Part shown: in pieces, positions 6,152 through 12,233 of the stretch
Position numbering within the stretch: the first letter of the stretch is position 1
Layout: each line of letters begins with the position of its first letter
From: DASYSL01 sp036003365
GTDB lineage: Bacteria > Eisenbacteria > RBG-16-71-46 > DASYSL01
Direction of reading: 5' to 3'
Length of the DNA: 12,233 nucleotides
Assembly: GCA_036003365.1 (NCBI GenBank)
Contig: DASYSL010000047.1
Span: 1-12,233, forward strand
Made by a program: the position numbers and the translations under genes
The notes under the pieces: model-generated
The model's input: only the letters and a program-made list of their open reading frames with translations
Databases searched by the model: none
Told to the model about the DNA's origin: nothing

Positions 6152-7036
6152 ATGCGGATCGCCACCTGGAACGTGAACTCGCTCAAAGCGCGGCTCGAGC
6201 GCGTGCTCGGCTGGCTCGAGCGCGCCGCCCCCGACGTGCTCCTCATGCAGGAGACGAAGCTCGCCGATGCCGCGGCCCCGCACGAGTCATTCAAGCAAGC
6301 AGGCTACGAGCTGGCGCATCATGGCGAAGGGCGCTGGAACGGCGTGGCCATCGCGAGCCGCGTCGGCATTGAAGGCGTGGTGACCAATTTCGGCGCTCCG
6401 CTGGCGCCGCCACGCACCGAGGACGTGGGCGACGACGAGCCGCTGGCCGAAGCGCGCATGATCGCGGCGACGTGCGGCGGTGTGCGCGTGCTATCGATCT
6501 ACGCGCCCAACGGGCGCGTCGTCGATTCGCCCTTCTATCTCGCGAAGCTCTTCTGGTACGAACGACTGCGGCGCTGGCTCGCCGAGAGCGCGAGCCCGGA
6601 GGAGCCGCTCGTCATCGGCGGCGACTTCAACGTGGCTCCGGAAGACGCCGACGTGTGGGATCCGCTCGCGGCGCACGGCGGCACGCACGTCTCCCCGCGC
6701 GAGCGTGCCGCGTTGGGCGAGCTGCTACGTTGGGGGCTCGTCGACTTGTATCGCCTGCAGCACGCCGAGGGCGGACGCTTTAGCTGGTGGGATTACCGCG
6801 CCGGAAACTTCTACCGCAACATCGGCATGCGCATCGATCTCCTCCTGGCGACGCAGCCCGTCGCGCGTCGCGTCGTGTGGGCCGAGATCGATCGCGAGAC
6901 GCGCAAGGGCAAACCCACGCCTTCCGACCACACGCCCATGGTCATCGATCTCGATGCAGCCGGGAAGCCGTTCGACGCCGGCTGGTCAGGCGCCGACCTG
7001 CGCATCGCCCAGCGGCGCAGCGCGAAAGCGAGCTAG
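6152..7036 (+). CDS. xth: Exodeoxyribonuclease III (AP endonuclease)
   Basis: The protein has 294 residues, somewhat longer than E. coli ExoIII (268). It incises DNA at abasic sites and removes 3' blocking groups in base excision repair, in the cytoplasm. All catalytic motifs are visible: RIATWNVNSL at the start (Asn7), LMQETK (metal ligand Glu34), SIYAPNG (Tyr117), GGDFNVAP (Asp158, Asn160), MRIDLLL (Asp228) and PSDHTPM (Asp259, His260). The extra length comes mainly from an acidic, proline-containing insert at about 83-100 (APPRTEDVGDDEP) before the EARMI strand, as in actinobacterial-type ExoIII, and from a C-terminal tail. The start gives the canonical N-terminus, with no visible ribosome binding site. 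It is a single-gene unit, divergent from the nmrA-like gene. Its TAG stop is embedded in AGCTAGCT and overlaps the stop of the convergent DUF4386 gene. Confidence 0.94.
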   Translation: MRIATWNVNSLKARLERVLGWLERAAPDVLLMQETKLADAAAPHESFKQAGYELAHHGEGRWNGVAIASRVGIEGVVTNFGAPLAPPRTEDVGDDEPLAEARMIAATCGGVRVLSIYAPNGRVVDSPFYLAKLFWYERLRRWLAESASPEEPLVIGGDFNVAPEDADVWDPLAAHGGTHVSPRERAALGELLRWGLVDLYRLQHAEGGRFSWWDYRAGNFYRNIGMRIDLLLATQPVARRVVWAEIDRETRKGKPTPSDHTPMVIDLDAAGKPFDAGWSGADLRIAQRRSAKAS

Positions 7037-7710
7037 CTCGTCTTCACTCCCCGGATCGCGAGCCAGAAGATGATCGGGAGCTCGCCGAAATAGAGCGGCG
7101 ACATGATAGTGGAAATCCAGGACTGCTGATCGGGGAAGACGATGGCCCCGAGGCACGTGCCCATGTAACCCACGCCGGCGGCAATCAGAGCGTAGCCCAG
7201 AACCTTGGGAAGAAACCCTGACCGAATGGTCAGGAGACCGAAGGGCACGAGCCACAGCCCCCAGATCGACGTGAGGAGACGGCTGATGTTGCCGCCGAGG
7301 CGAAGAAAGCCGAGCGCGAGCGACTCGCGCTGCGTCTGGGTGAAGGCGGCGAAGTAGTCGTTCCCGCTCAGCACGACGAGCGGCGCCAGGCGGTTCGCAA
7401 GGCACACCAGCTCGGCTGCGATCCCGACGCACACGAGTGTGACCATGAAGCGCGCCATGCCGCGATCCACTTCCTCGAAGAGCTCGTACAGGCTCACCGC
7501 CACCGAGACGAACAGAAGCTGCGAGAGCAAGGACGTGAACACCGTGACGCGATAGAGGAACGCGCCTTCGAGGATGCGCCGGGCCGTGCCTGCCGCGTCG
7601 CCCAAGTCGACGAAGTGTCGGGGCACGTACAGATAGCCGAAGACCATGAGTACGGACATCACCAGGTACAGCGTTCCGGCGCGTCGTGCCGTGCTTTGGA
7701 GCGATTTCAC
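7033..7710 (-). CDS. DUF4386 family membrane protein (copy 1)
   Basis: The protein has 225 residues with about six membrane-spanning segments (near 10-27, 52-75, 86-115, 143-162, 168-191, 205-220). The N-terminal ARRAGTLYLVMSV, the FLYRVTVFTSLLSQLL segment and the C-terminal PFGLLTIRSGFLPKVLGY and ELPIIFWLAIRG are the conserved pieces of DUF4386. The family has no established biochemical function. The GTG start at 7710 is supported by a strong ribosome binding site (AGGGAGG on the minus strand, about 5 nt upstream). The gene is monocistronic as far as can be seen and lies behind the response-regulator gene, separated by 119 bp carrying AlgR-like repeats, which suggests control by that regulator. 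A paralogue lies at 10166-10855. Its stop overlaps the xth stop through CTAG. Family call firm, role unknown. Confidence 0.85.
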   Translation of the reverse strand: MKSLQSTARRAGTLYLVMSVLMVFGYLYVPRHFVDLGDAAGTARRILEGAFLYRVTVFTSLLSQLLFVSVAVSLYELFEEVDRGMARFMVTLVCVGIAAELVCLANRLAPLVVLSGNDYFAAFTQTQRESLALGFLRLGGNISRLLTSIWGLWLVPFGLLTIRSGFLPKVLGYALIAAGVGYMGTCLGAIVFPDQQSWISTIMSPLYFGELPIIFWLAIRGVKTS

Positions 7711-7775
7711 GTGCCCTCCCTTTTCGGGTCCGAGGAGAGCTTGGCGCGCGGCAGAGCTGGCGGCTGGCCGGTTGC

Positions 7776-7824
7776 GACGAAAGACGGCGGCATGCGACGA
7801 ACGGCGCCCGGCGCCGACGAAGGG
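7776..7824 (-). promoter_or_regulatory. Three AlgR-like direct repeats at 20-bp period, candidate LytTR operator
   Basis: On the minus strand the 9-mers CCCTTCGTC (7824-7816), CCGTTCGTC (7804-7796) and TCTTTCGTC (7784-7776) follow each other at exactly 20 bp. Compared with the AlgR consensus CCGTTCGTC they match 8/9, 9/9 and 7/9. LytTR regulators bind direct repeats on one DNA face about two helical turns apart. The array lies just after the LytTR gene stop and 66-114 bp upstream of the DUF4386 start, in the right place to control that gene. GACGAA is frequent in GC-rich coding DNA, so function is inferred from spacing and context. Confidence 0.5.
7802..7816. repeat. GC-rich perfect palindrome CGGCGCCCGGCGCCG
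   Basis: This perfect 15-bp inverted repeat is centred on one base, between AlgR-like sites 1 and 2, 14 nt past the response-regulator stop. It could form a small hairpin in the mRNA, but no U-run follows on the minus strand, so a rho-independent terminator is not supported. Confidence 0.4.
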
Positions 7825-7829
7825 CAGGG

Positions 7830-8591
7830 CTACATCTGCCGGAAGAGGCGGAAATAGCCGCGGCTCACCGGCAGCACCTCCTTGCGGCCTTTCAAATGGA
7901 TGTCGCCCGTTTCATTCTCGCCGCGGGTGACGTGGCTCACCGCGCGCAGATTGACGACAACCGAGCGATGGACCTGCGCGAACTGCCGGGGGTCGAGTTG
8001 CGCGGCCAGATCCTTGAGCGGCGTACGCACGAGAGCCTCGGCCGGCTGGCCGCCCTCGCGCCAGGCAACCAGAGTGTACTTCGTATCGCTGCGCAGATAA
8101 TCGATGTCGTCGACCGAGATGAGGTGCAGCTTGTCGCCTGTTTGCGCGCGAATCCAGCGCAGGCCGCCCGAGAGCCGGTCGGCGAGCTGTCGGAGAACGG
8201 CTTCGGGAACGCCTGAGGGCTGAGCCCGCAGTCGTTCTTTCAGCCTGGAGACCGTTTGCGCGAGGCGCGGCGCCTCCACCGGCTTCAGCAGATAATCCAG
8301 CGCGCCCTGGTGGAACGCCTCCACCGCGTAGTCGTCAAACGCGGTGACGAACACGATGTGGGCGCGGCCTCCGATCTGACGGGCGACTTCCACTCCCGAC
8401 AACCCCGGCATCTGCACGTCCAGGAAACACACATCCGGCTGGCTCGCCTCGAAGCGTTCGAGCGCCTCGCGCCCATGGCGCGCTTCGGCCACGATCTCGA
8501 GCTCCGGCCACACTTCCGCCAGTTGCTTCGCCAATGCCTCGCGGAGGAGTGGCTCGTCCTCGGCGATCAGCGCGGTCGGTCCTTTGCTCAC
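7830..8591 (-). CDS. LytTR-family two-component response regulator
   Basis: The protein has 253 residues. Residues 6-122 are a receiver domain: acidic pocket Glu11-Asp12, phosphoacceptor Asp58 in CFLDVQMPG, Thr83 in FVTAFDDYAVEAF, and Lys103 in LLKPV. Residues about 148-250 are a LytTR DNA-binding domain (DKLHLISVDDIDYLRSDTKY; RTPLKDLAAQL; FAQVHRSVVVNL). This is the AlgR/LytR architecture: phosphorylation by the partner kinase promotes binding to paired direct repeats in promoters. The GTG start at 8591 overlaps the kinase stop as GTGA and gives the expected N-terminus; there is no good separate ribosome binding site, so the two are translated together. The open frame continues to 9578 inside the kinase gene, but that part is a shadow. 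Likely targets are the DUF4386 gene downstream and possibly its own operon. Confidence 0.93.
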   Translation of the reverse strand: MSKGPTALIAEDEPLLREALAKQLAEVWPELEIVAEARHGREALERFEASQPDVCFLDVQMPGLSGVEVARQIGGRAHIVFVTAFDDYAVEAFHQGALDYLLKPVEAPRLAQTVSRLKERLRAQPSGVPEAVLRQLADRLSGGLRWIRAQTGDKLHLISVDDIDYLRSDTKYTLVAWREGGQPAEALVRTPLKDLAAQLDPRQFAQVHRSVVVNLRAVSHVTRGENETGDIHLKGRKEVLPVSRGYFRLFRQM

Positions 8592-9622
8592 GACGCCGGA
8601 CCCAGCGCGGGCATGTTCACCTCGGCGCGGAAACCCCGCGGCTCTTGCGCGCTCACGCTCAAGTCCGCATCGCCCTGGAACGCCAATCGTAGCCGCTCGC
8701 GCAAGGTGGCGAGCCCCGTACCCGATCCTCCGTTCGGGCTCGGTCCGGTCCCCGAATCGCTCACGCGCACGAGGCAGCGCGCGCCCTGTTTCCGCACGTG
8801 GATCTCGATCCGCCCGCCGTCCTCGCTGGGATCGATGCCGTGGCGCACCGCGTTCTCGACGAGGGTGAGGAGCGTCATCGGCGGGCAACGCAGGGCGAGC
8901 GCGGCGTCGTCGGCGTGCACCGCGAACTGGAGCCGATCCGGCATGCGCATGTGCATCAACTCCAGGTACGCGCGAACCAGCTCGACCTCCTGGCGCATGG
9001 TCGTCGCGGGGTCGTTCAGGCGCGGCACGGCTGCCCGCAGATAGGCAATCAAGTTCGCCAGCACGCGTGAAGCCTGCGGCGAGCCGGCGTCCACGAGCGC
9101 CTGCACGTTGGCCAGCGTATTGAAGAGGAAGTGAGGCGCAACCTGCGCCTGCAGCAAGCGCAAGCGCGCGTCCAAGGCTTGCCGCTCGAGCTCGGTGCGC
9201 TCGAGGTCGAAGGCGAGCGCCTGTGTGCGTGCGAGCGAGTCTTTCTGACGGACAAGGGCAGCGAGCGCGGCCCACGGCGCGACGAACAACCCAAGCGTCG
9301 TCAGCGCCGAGTAGTGGCGCATGTTCTGGGGGACGAAATAGAAGGCAGGTGTGCCGGGCGGATTCAGGATCCAAAAGACGATCGCTGCGGCCGGCGGGAT
9401 CACGAGGCCCACCGCCACGACCTGAAGCGCCCAGCGCGCCAGGCCGCGTGGCAGCCGGCGCGGCCAGCGTTCCAACCATGAAAACACCGTGAGCGCCACG
9501 AGCCCGACCATCGCGGTCCGGGTGATCGCCGCAAGGGGGTCCGATCGCCACAGGGTGAGCGCCAGGAACACGCCACACAGAGCGGACAGAACGAGAGTGA
9601 AGACGACCCGGCGCCAGAGCAT
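8588..9622 (-). CDS. LytS-type sensor histidine kinase (His_kinase domain, 4 TM)
   Basis: From the ATG at 9622 the protein has 344 residues. Four membrane segments (about 6-25, 35-50, 63-85, 105-124) form the sensor part, with a short loop between the last two and no large periplasmic domain. A coiled linker (RQKDSLARTQ to ARLRLL, about 125-157) leads to the LytS/YehU-type His box QVAPHFLFNTL with phosphoacceptor His164. The ATPase half has N box LVENAVRHG (254-262) and G boxes DSGTG (289-293) and GTGLATLRERL (301-311). It autophosphorylates and transfers phosphate to the LytTR regulator encoded immediately behind it. Upstream in-frame starts exist (ATG at 9670, TTG at 9694), but they add only a polar leader; 9622 was chosen because it places the first membrane helix directly after MLWRR. 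Start uncertain, identity firm. Confidence 0.92.
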   Translation of the reverse strand: MLWRRVVFTLVLSALCGVFLALTLWRSDPLAAITRTAMVGLVALTVFSWLERWPRRLPRGLARWALQVVAVGLVIPPAAAIVFWILNPPGTPAFYFVPQNMRHYSALTTLGLFVAPWAALAALVRQKDSLARTQALAFDLERTELERQALDARLRLLQAQVAPHFLFNTLANVQALVDAGSPQASRVLANLIAYLRAAVPRLNDPATTMRQEVELVRAYLELMHMRMPDRLQFAVHADDAALALRCPPMTLLTLVENAVRHGIDPSEDGGRIEIHVRKQGARCLVRVSDSGTGPSPNGGSGTGLATLRERLRLAFQGDADLSVSAQEPRGFRAEVNMPALGPAS

Positions 9623-9760
9623 GGAGACAAGGATACTCCAGCCCGCACGGGCAACGGTCCCGGCGGGCATCCGATTCAGGCCGAGGCCTCCCAACCCCGA
9701 ACCTCCAGCCGCACCGAGACCGTGCTCGCGTCGAGTCCCGCCACTCTCATGGACTAAGGC

Positions 9761-9780
9761 GCGGAACGGACGCGAAACGG
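9761..9780 (-). promoter_or_regulatory. Short direct repeat CCGTTTCGC / CCGTTCCGC upstream of the kinase gene
   Basis: On the minus strand CCGTTTCGC (9780-9772) and CCGTTCCGC (9769-9761) are 11 bp apart, about one helical turn. They lie about 140 bp upstream of the chosen kinase start, in the 172-bp gap after the DUF1801 gene. They share the CCGTT core with the AlgR-like sites but match the full 9-mer only 6/9 and 7/9. I see no clear promoter hexamers or terminator elsewhere in this gap. Autoregulation is possible but weakly supported. Confidence 0.2.
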
Positions 9781-9794
9781 CTCATGGGGCCAAG

Positions 9795-10166
9795 CTATTT
9801 CTTCTTGGCGGCTTGCTCGTTCTCCCGGACTCGGGCGCGGACCAGCTTGGCGATCAGGCGGGCGGGGATCTTGGTCCCGAAGGGGAACTGCAGGGTGGCC
9901 TTGGTCTTCCGGTAGGGCTTCATCTCATCGGCGAACTGTTCTTTCGATTTCCCCATCACATACACGCCGACGTGCTTCGAGAAGGCCGCAAAATAGATCA
10001 GCCGCCCGTGCTGGCTGTAGTACGGAATCTTGTAGCTGATCGACTCGATCGCCTGGGGCGCGTTCGCGCGAACGATGCGCCGCAGCTCGCGCAGCATGGG
10101 CTGCGCCGCCTTGGGCGCCGCCGCAATGTATGCGGAGACCGAAGAACCCCCGGTTGGCTTTCGCAT
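9795..10166 (-). CDS. DUF1801 (YdhG-like) small protein
   Basis: The protein has 123 residues, typical for DUF1801. Visible family features are the N-terminal helix PMLRELRRIVRANAPQAIESISYKIPYY, the beta strand LIYFAAFSKHVGVYV, and the C-terminal motif TLQFPFGTKIPARLIAKLVRARV. These small cytoplasmic proteins are related to frataxin-like YdhG proteins and are sometimes called iron chaperones; a biochemical role is not settled. The ATG at 10166 overlaps the stop of the DUF4386 gene as TGATG, with AAGGAG 14 nt upstream, so translation is probably coupled. The frame extends to 10397, but that part is antisense-frame noise inside the DUF4386 gene. It is the last gene of the ligase-DUF4386-DUF1801 unit. 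Confidence 0.87.
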   Translation of the reverse strand: MRKPTGGSSVSAYIAAAPKAAQPMLRELRRIVRANAPQAIESISYKIPYYSQHGRLIYFAAFSKHVGVYVMGKSKEQFADEMKPYRKTKATLQFPFGTKIPARLIAKLVRARVRENEQAAKKK

Positions 10167-10855
10167 CAAGCCGTCTTGGGCTCCTTCGCTCCCGCGATCA
10201 CCAGCCAGAAGATGATCGGAACTTCGGCGATCTCGAGGATGCCGGCGTAGTTGTTCACCGCGCGGGAGAATTGCGGCGCCAGCACCGTACAGGCGGAGCC
10301 GGCGAGGTAGGCGATCCCCGCCACGAACAGCAAGTAACCGAAGATCTTCGGGATGAATCCGGACCGAATGATCAAAAGCCCGAACGGAAACAGCCACAAG
10401 CCCCAGAAGACCGCGGCCATCTGGATGCCGAGTGTGTGCAAGCGAATGAAGAAATAGCCCAGGGCCTCGAGTGGCGCCTTGTCGAAGACGGAGAGATACG
10501 GCGTGCCTTTGAAGAGGATGAGTGCGCCGAGCGCGCTCACTTCATTCGCGAACATCACCGGCACCGAGACCAGCGCGCCGAGGATCACGAGCTGCCAGGA
10601 AAGCCCCTCGTCGACTCGCTTGAACAACCGAAAGAGAGCCAGGACGAGAAAGATCACCACGACCTGATGGAACAGCTCGCTGAACATGCCGAGTCGATAC
10701 AGGTTCTCGTGGGCGAGAATGCGCTGCGCAGTCTCGCTGGCGTTGCCCGCTACATACAACTTGTTCGGGACGATCTCGAGCCCGAGCGGCGCGGAGACGC
10801 CAAGCAGCAGGTACCACAAGCCAGCGATCCGTGCTTCGCGTTTGATGGTGCTCAC
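10166..10855 (-). CDS. DUF4386 family membrane protein (copy 2)
   Basis: The protein has 229 residues with about six membrane segments (near 10-27, 60-76, 86-115, 145-163, 170-192, 207-222). It shares with copy 1 the N-terminal helix (REARIAGLWYLLLGV against STARRAGTLYLVMSV), PFGLLIIRSGFIPKIFGY and EVPIIFWLVIAG, so the two are clear paralogues, with a 17-nt exact DNA match near their 3' ends. The GTG start at 10855 has a strong ribosome binding site (AAGGAG on the minus strand, 6 nt upstream) and overlaps the ligase stop as GTGA. It sits between the ligase and DUF1801 genes in an overlapping unit. Function unknown. No signal for a catalytic centre is visible; a membrane role next to a ligase gene is unexpected and may only reflect genome compaction. 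Confidence 0.86.
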   Translation of the reverse strand: MSTIKREARIAGLWYLLLGVSAPLGLEIVPNKLYVAGNASETAQRILAHENLYRLGMFSELFHQVVVIFLVLALFRLFKRVDEGLSWQLVILGALVSVPVMFANEVSALGALILFKGTPYLSVFDKAPLEALGYFFIRLHTLGIQMAAVFWGLWLFPFGLLIIRSGFIPKIFGYLLFVAGIAYLAGSACTVLAPQFSRAVNNYAGILEIAEVPIIFWLVIAGAKEPKTA

Positions 10856-12233
10856 TGCTTCTCCTTCCGCGCCTTTTTCACCTGCCCGCGCCAGATCGCG
10901 CGCACGGTCTCCACGGTATCGGCTTCGGCCGGCGGCTTGTCGTCGCGGTAGCGCTTCACGCGGGCGAAGCGCAGCGCCAGCCCGGCAGGATACTGCGGAC
11001 TCTCCTGCACGTCACTGAACGCGACTTCGACGACCTGCTCGGGCCGCACGTAGACGACATTGCCTTCGCGCGACGTGGCCAGCTCCTGAAAGCGCTCGGT
11101 TTGCCAGGCGAGCATCTCGTCGGTCATGCCCTTGAAGGTCTTGCCGAGCATGACGAATTCACCGGTTTCGGGGTTGCGGGCTCCCAGGTGGATGTTGCTG
11201 AGCCAGCCCGATCGCCGCCCGTTCCCCCACTCCACGCCGATCACCACCAGGTCGAGCGTGTGCGCCGGCTTGATCTTGAGCCACTGGTAACCGCGCGATC
11301 CGGCCTGATACGGCGCTTCGAGCGACTTGGCCATCAGGCCCTCGTGTCCTGCGGCGAGCGCCTCGTCGTAGAAGGCGTCGGCGGCCGCGGCGTCGCCCGT
11401 CACCAGGCGCGGCACGACCAGCGTGGGCGCAAGCTCGGTCAGCGCCGCCACACGCTCACGCCCAGGGCGGTCGATGAGATCGTGATCGTCCAGACGCAAG
11501 AGATCGAACAGAAACGTGCGCAGGGGCAGCTCGGCACGCATGCGCTCGACGTCGAGCTTGCGGCCGAAGCGGCGCATGGTGGTCTGAAACGGCAGCGGCC
11601 TGCCTCCGGAGTCGAAGGCGATGACCTCGCCATCGAGGATCAATTCGCGCGCGTTCAGTTGCAGCACGGCCTCGACCAGCTCGGGCACGGCCTGCGTGAC
11701 CTCGTTCAAGCGCCGCGAGTAGACGCGCACCTCCGAGCCCGAGCGATGCACCTGCACGCGCGCGCCGTCGAGCTTGTACTCGAAGCCGGCTTCGCCGAGG
11801 CGCGCCAAGGCATCCGACACGTCCTCCGCCACTTGCGCGAGCATGGCCTGGATCGGTCGGAACAACGTCAGATGGAAGCGCGCGAGTCCTGCCTCGCCTT
11901 CACCGAGCGCCACGCGCGCGACCTCGGACAGATCGCCTGCCAGCATGACGGCGCGGCGAATCGAGTCAGCAGGCAACGCCGAGGCTTGCGCGATGGCCTC
12001 CTCCATCACACCGGCCAGTGCTCCCTGGCGAAGCTCACCTAGAGTCAGACGAATCAGGAAATCGCGCTCCGCGGGCGTCACCCGCCACATCAAGTCCCCC
12101 AGCAGACGCGTGCGCGCCTGTGCCGAGCGTGGCCCGGTCAGCTTCGTGAGTTGCTCGAACGCGCGATCGACCTCGAGAATCTTGGGCGGCGAGTCCGCGC
12201 CTGCGAACAGATCGAGATTCTCATCGGCGGGCG
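10852..12233 (-). CDS. lig: ATP-dependent DNA ligase, LigB/archaeal type (5' partial)
   Basis: The frame is open through the window edge (ADENLDLFAGADSPPKILEV... read upstream of the TTG at 12093), so the N-terminus lies outside; about 460 residues are visible. First comes part of the N-terminal DNA-binding domain (FEQLTKLTGPRSAQAR; LTLGELRQGALAGVMEEA), then FRPIQAMLAQ and the adenylation domain with motif I EYKLDGARVQVH (lysine codon 11773-11775, the AMP acceptor), motif III FLFDLLRLD, motif IV EGLMAKSLEAPY and motif V QWLKIKP, then an OB-fold domain ending in VKRYRDDKPPAEADTVETV. It seals nicks using ATP, unlike the replicative NAD-dependent LigA of most bacteria, so it is probably an accessory repair ligase. 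There is no LigD-type polymerase or nuclease domain in the visible part. The stop overlaps the DUF4386 start as GTGA, making it the upstream gene of that unit. Confidence 0.93.
   Translation of the reverse strand, partial: PADENLDLFAGADSPPKILEVDRAFEQLTKLTGPRSAQARTRLLGDLMWRVTPAERDFLIRLTLGELRQGALAGVMEEAIAQASALPADSIRRAVMLAGDLSEVARVALGEGEAGLARFHLTLFRPIQAMLAQVAEDVSDALARLGEAGFEYKLDGARVQVHRSGSEVRVYSRRLNEVTQAVPELVEAVLQLNARELILDGEVIAFDSGGRPLPFQTTMRRFGRKLDVERMRAELPLRTFLFDLLRLDDHDLIDRPGRERVAALTELAPTLVVPRLVTGDAAAADAFYDEALAAGHEGLMAKSLEAPYQAGSRGYQWLKIKPAHTLDLVVIGVEWGNGRRSGWLSNIHLGARNPETGEFVMLGKTFKGMTDEMLAWQTERFQELATSREGNVVYVRPEQVVEVAFSDVQESPQYPAGLALRFARVKRYRDDKPPAEADTVETVRAIWRGQVKKARKEKQ

Noticed and set aside
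5238..6176. Plus-strand open frame antisense to the nmrA-like gene
   Set aside because: It runs into the xth start and has shadow composition rich in Arg, Glu and Leu; the nmrA-like protein has a clear dinucleotide loop and ribosome binding site.
5119..6294. Upstream extension of the cytochrome c frame to 712 residues
   Set aside because: The extension is low-complexity Arg/Gly/Ala sequence lying in another frame of the nmrA-like gene; the signal anchor begins exactly at the ATG at 5118.
7802..7816. GC palindrome as a rho-independent terminator of the kinase-regulator unit
   Set aside because: There is no U-run after it on the minus strand and the loop would be too small for a stable hairpin.
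8592..9578. Upstream extension of the response-regulator frame over the kinase gene
   Set aside because: Arg/Ala-rich shadow of the kinase coding sequence; the receiver domain begins right after the GTG at 8591.
10167..10397. Upstream extension of the DUF1801 frame
   Set aside because: It lies in another frame of the DUF4386 gene and has no family similarity; the TGATG junction gives the normal start.
11101..12042. Plus-strand open frame antisense to the ligase
   Set aside because: The ligase motifs on the minus strand explain the region; the antisense product has shadow composition.
12091..12093. TTG as the true start of the ligase
   Set aside because: The frame stays open to the window edge and the residues upstream (FEQLTKLTGPRSAQAR) fit the N-terminal ligase domain, so the gene is simply cut by the window.
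1..12233. Mobile elements, CRISPR arrays, tRNA genes and defence modules
   Set aside because: No transposase or integrase motif, no regularly spaced array with spacers, no cloverleaf-like sequence and no terminal inverted repeats were seen; composition is even apart from the AT-rich operator region near 4060-4135.

Overview
The window is a dense, GC-rich bacterial chromosomal segment with 13 protein genes, two of them cut by the window edges. I see no tRNA or rRNA gene, CRISPR array, insertion sequence or phage gene. The gene families are a BNR/sortilin-type repeat protein, a secreted S51 peptidase, DUF4386 membrane proteins, a LytS/LytTR-type two-component pair and an archaeal-like ATP-dependent DNA ligase. 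With the high GC content they suggest a soil-type bacterium of the Acidobacteriota/Gemmatimonadota kind. That placement is inference; no marker gene is present to prove it.

Layout. (1) 2-1072 (+): 3' part of a BNR-repeat protein, ending tail to tail with the next block through a shared CTAG. (2) 4045-1069 (-): winged-helix regulator, DNA polymerase IV (dinB) and a secreted cyanophycinase-like S51 peptidase, probably one transcription unit. It is preceded by an AT-rich region with repeated TTTCAAAC/GTTTGAAA half-sites that looks like an operator. (3) 6068-4156 (-): NmrA/HSCARG-like NAD(P)-binding protein, coupled through TGATG to a membrane-anchored di-heme cytochrome c. (4) 6152-7036 (+): exonuclease III, divergent from block 3 and convergent, again through CTAG, with block 5. 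(5) 7710-7033 (-): DUF4386 membrane protein. (6) 9622-7830 (-): LytS-type histidine kinase and LytTR response regulator, coupled through GTGA. (7) 12233-9795 (-): ATP-dependent DNA ligase (5' end outside the window), a second DUF4386 protein and a DUF1801 protein, coupled through GTGA and TGATG.

How the genes relate. Three DNA-repair functions (Pol IV, Exo III, ATP ligase) lie in three different transcription units. The two-component pair sits between two DUF4386 paralogues. The spacer after the regulator gene, which is also the upstream region of the first DUF4386 gene, carries three TTCGTC-containing sites at an exact 20-bp period. They match the AlgR (LytTR) consensus 8/9, 9/9 and 7/9, so this membrane-protein gene is a predicted direct target of its neighbour. 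The best candidates for undescribed biology are this array, the TTTCAAAC operator in front of the regulator-dinB-peptidase unit, and that unit itself. No clearly new enzymatic system is visible.
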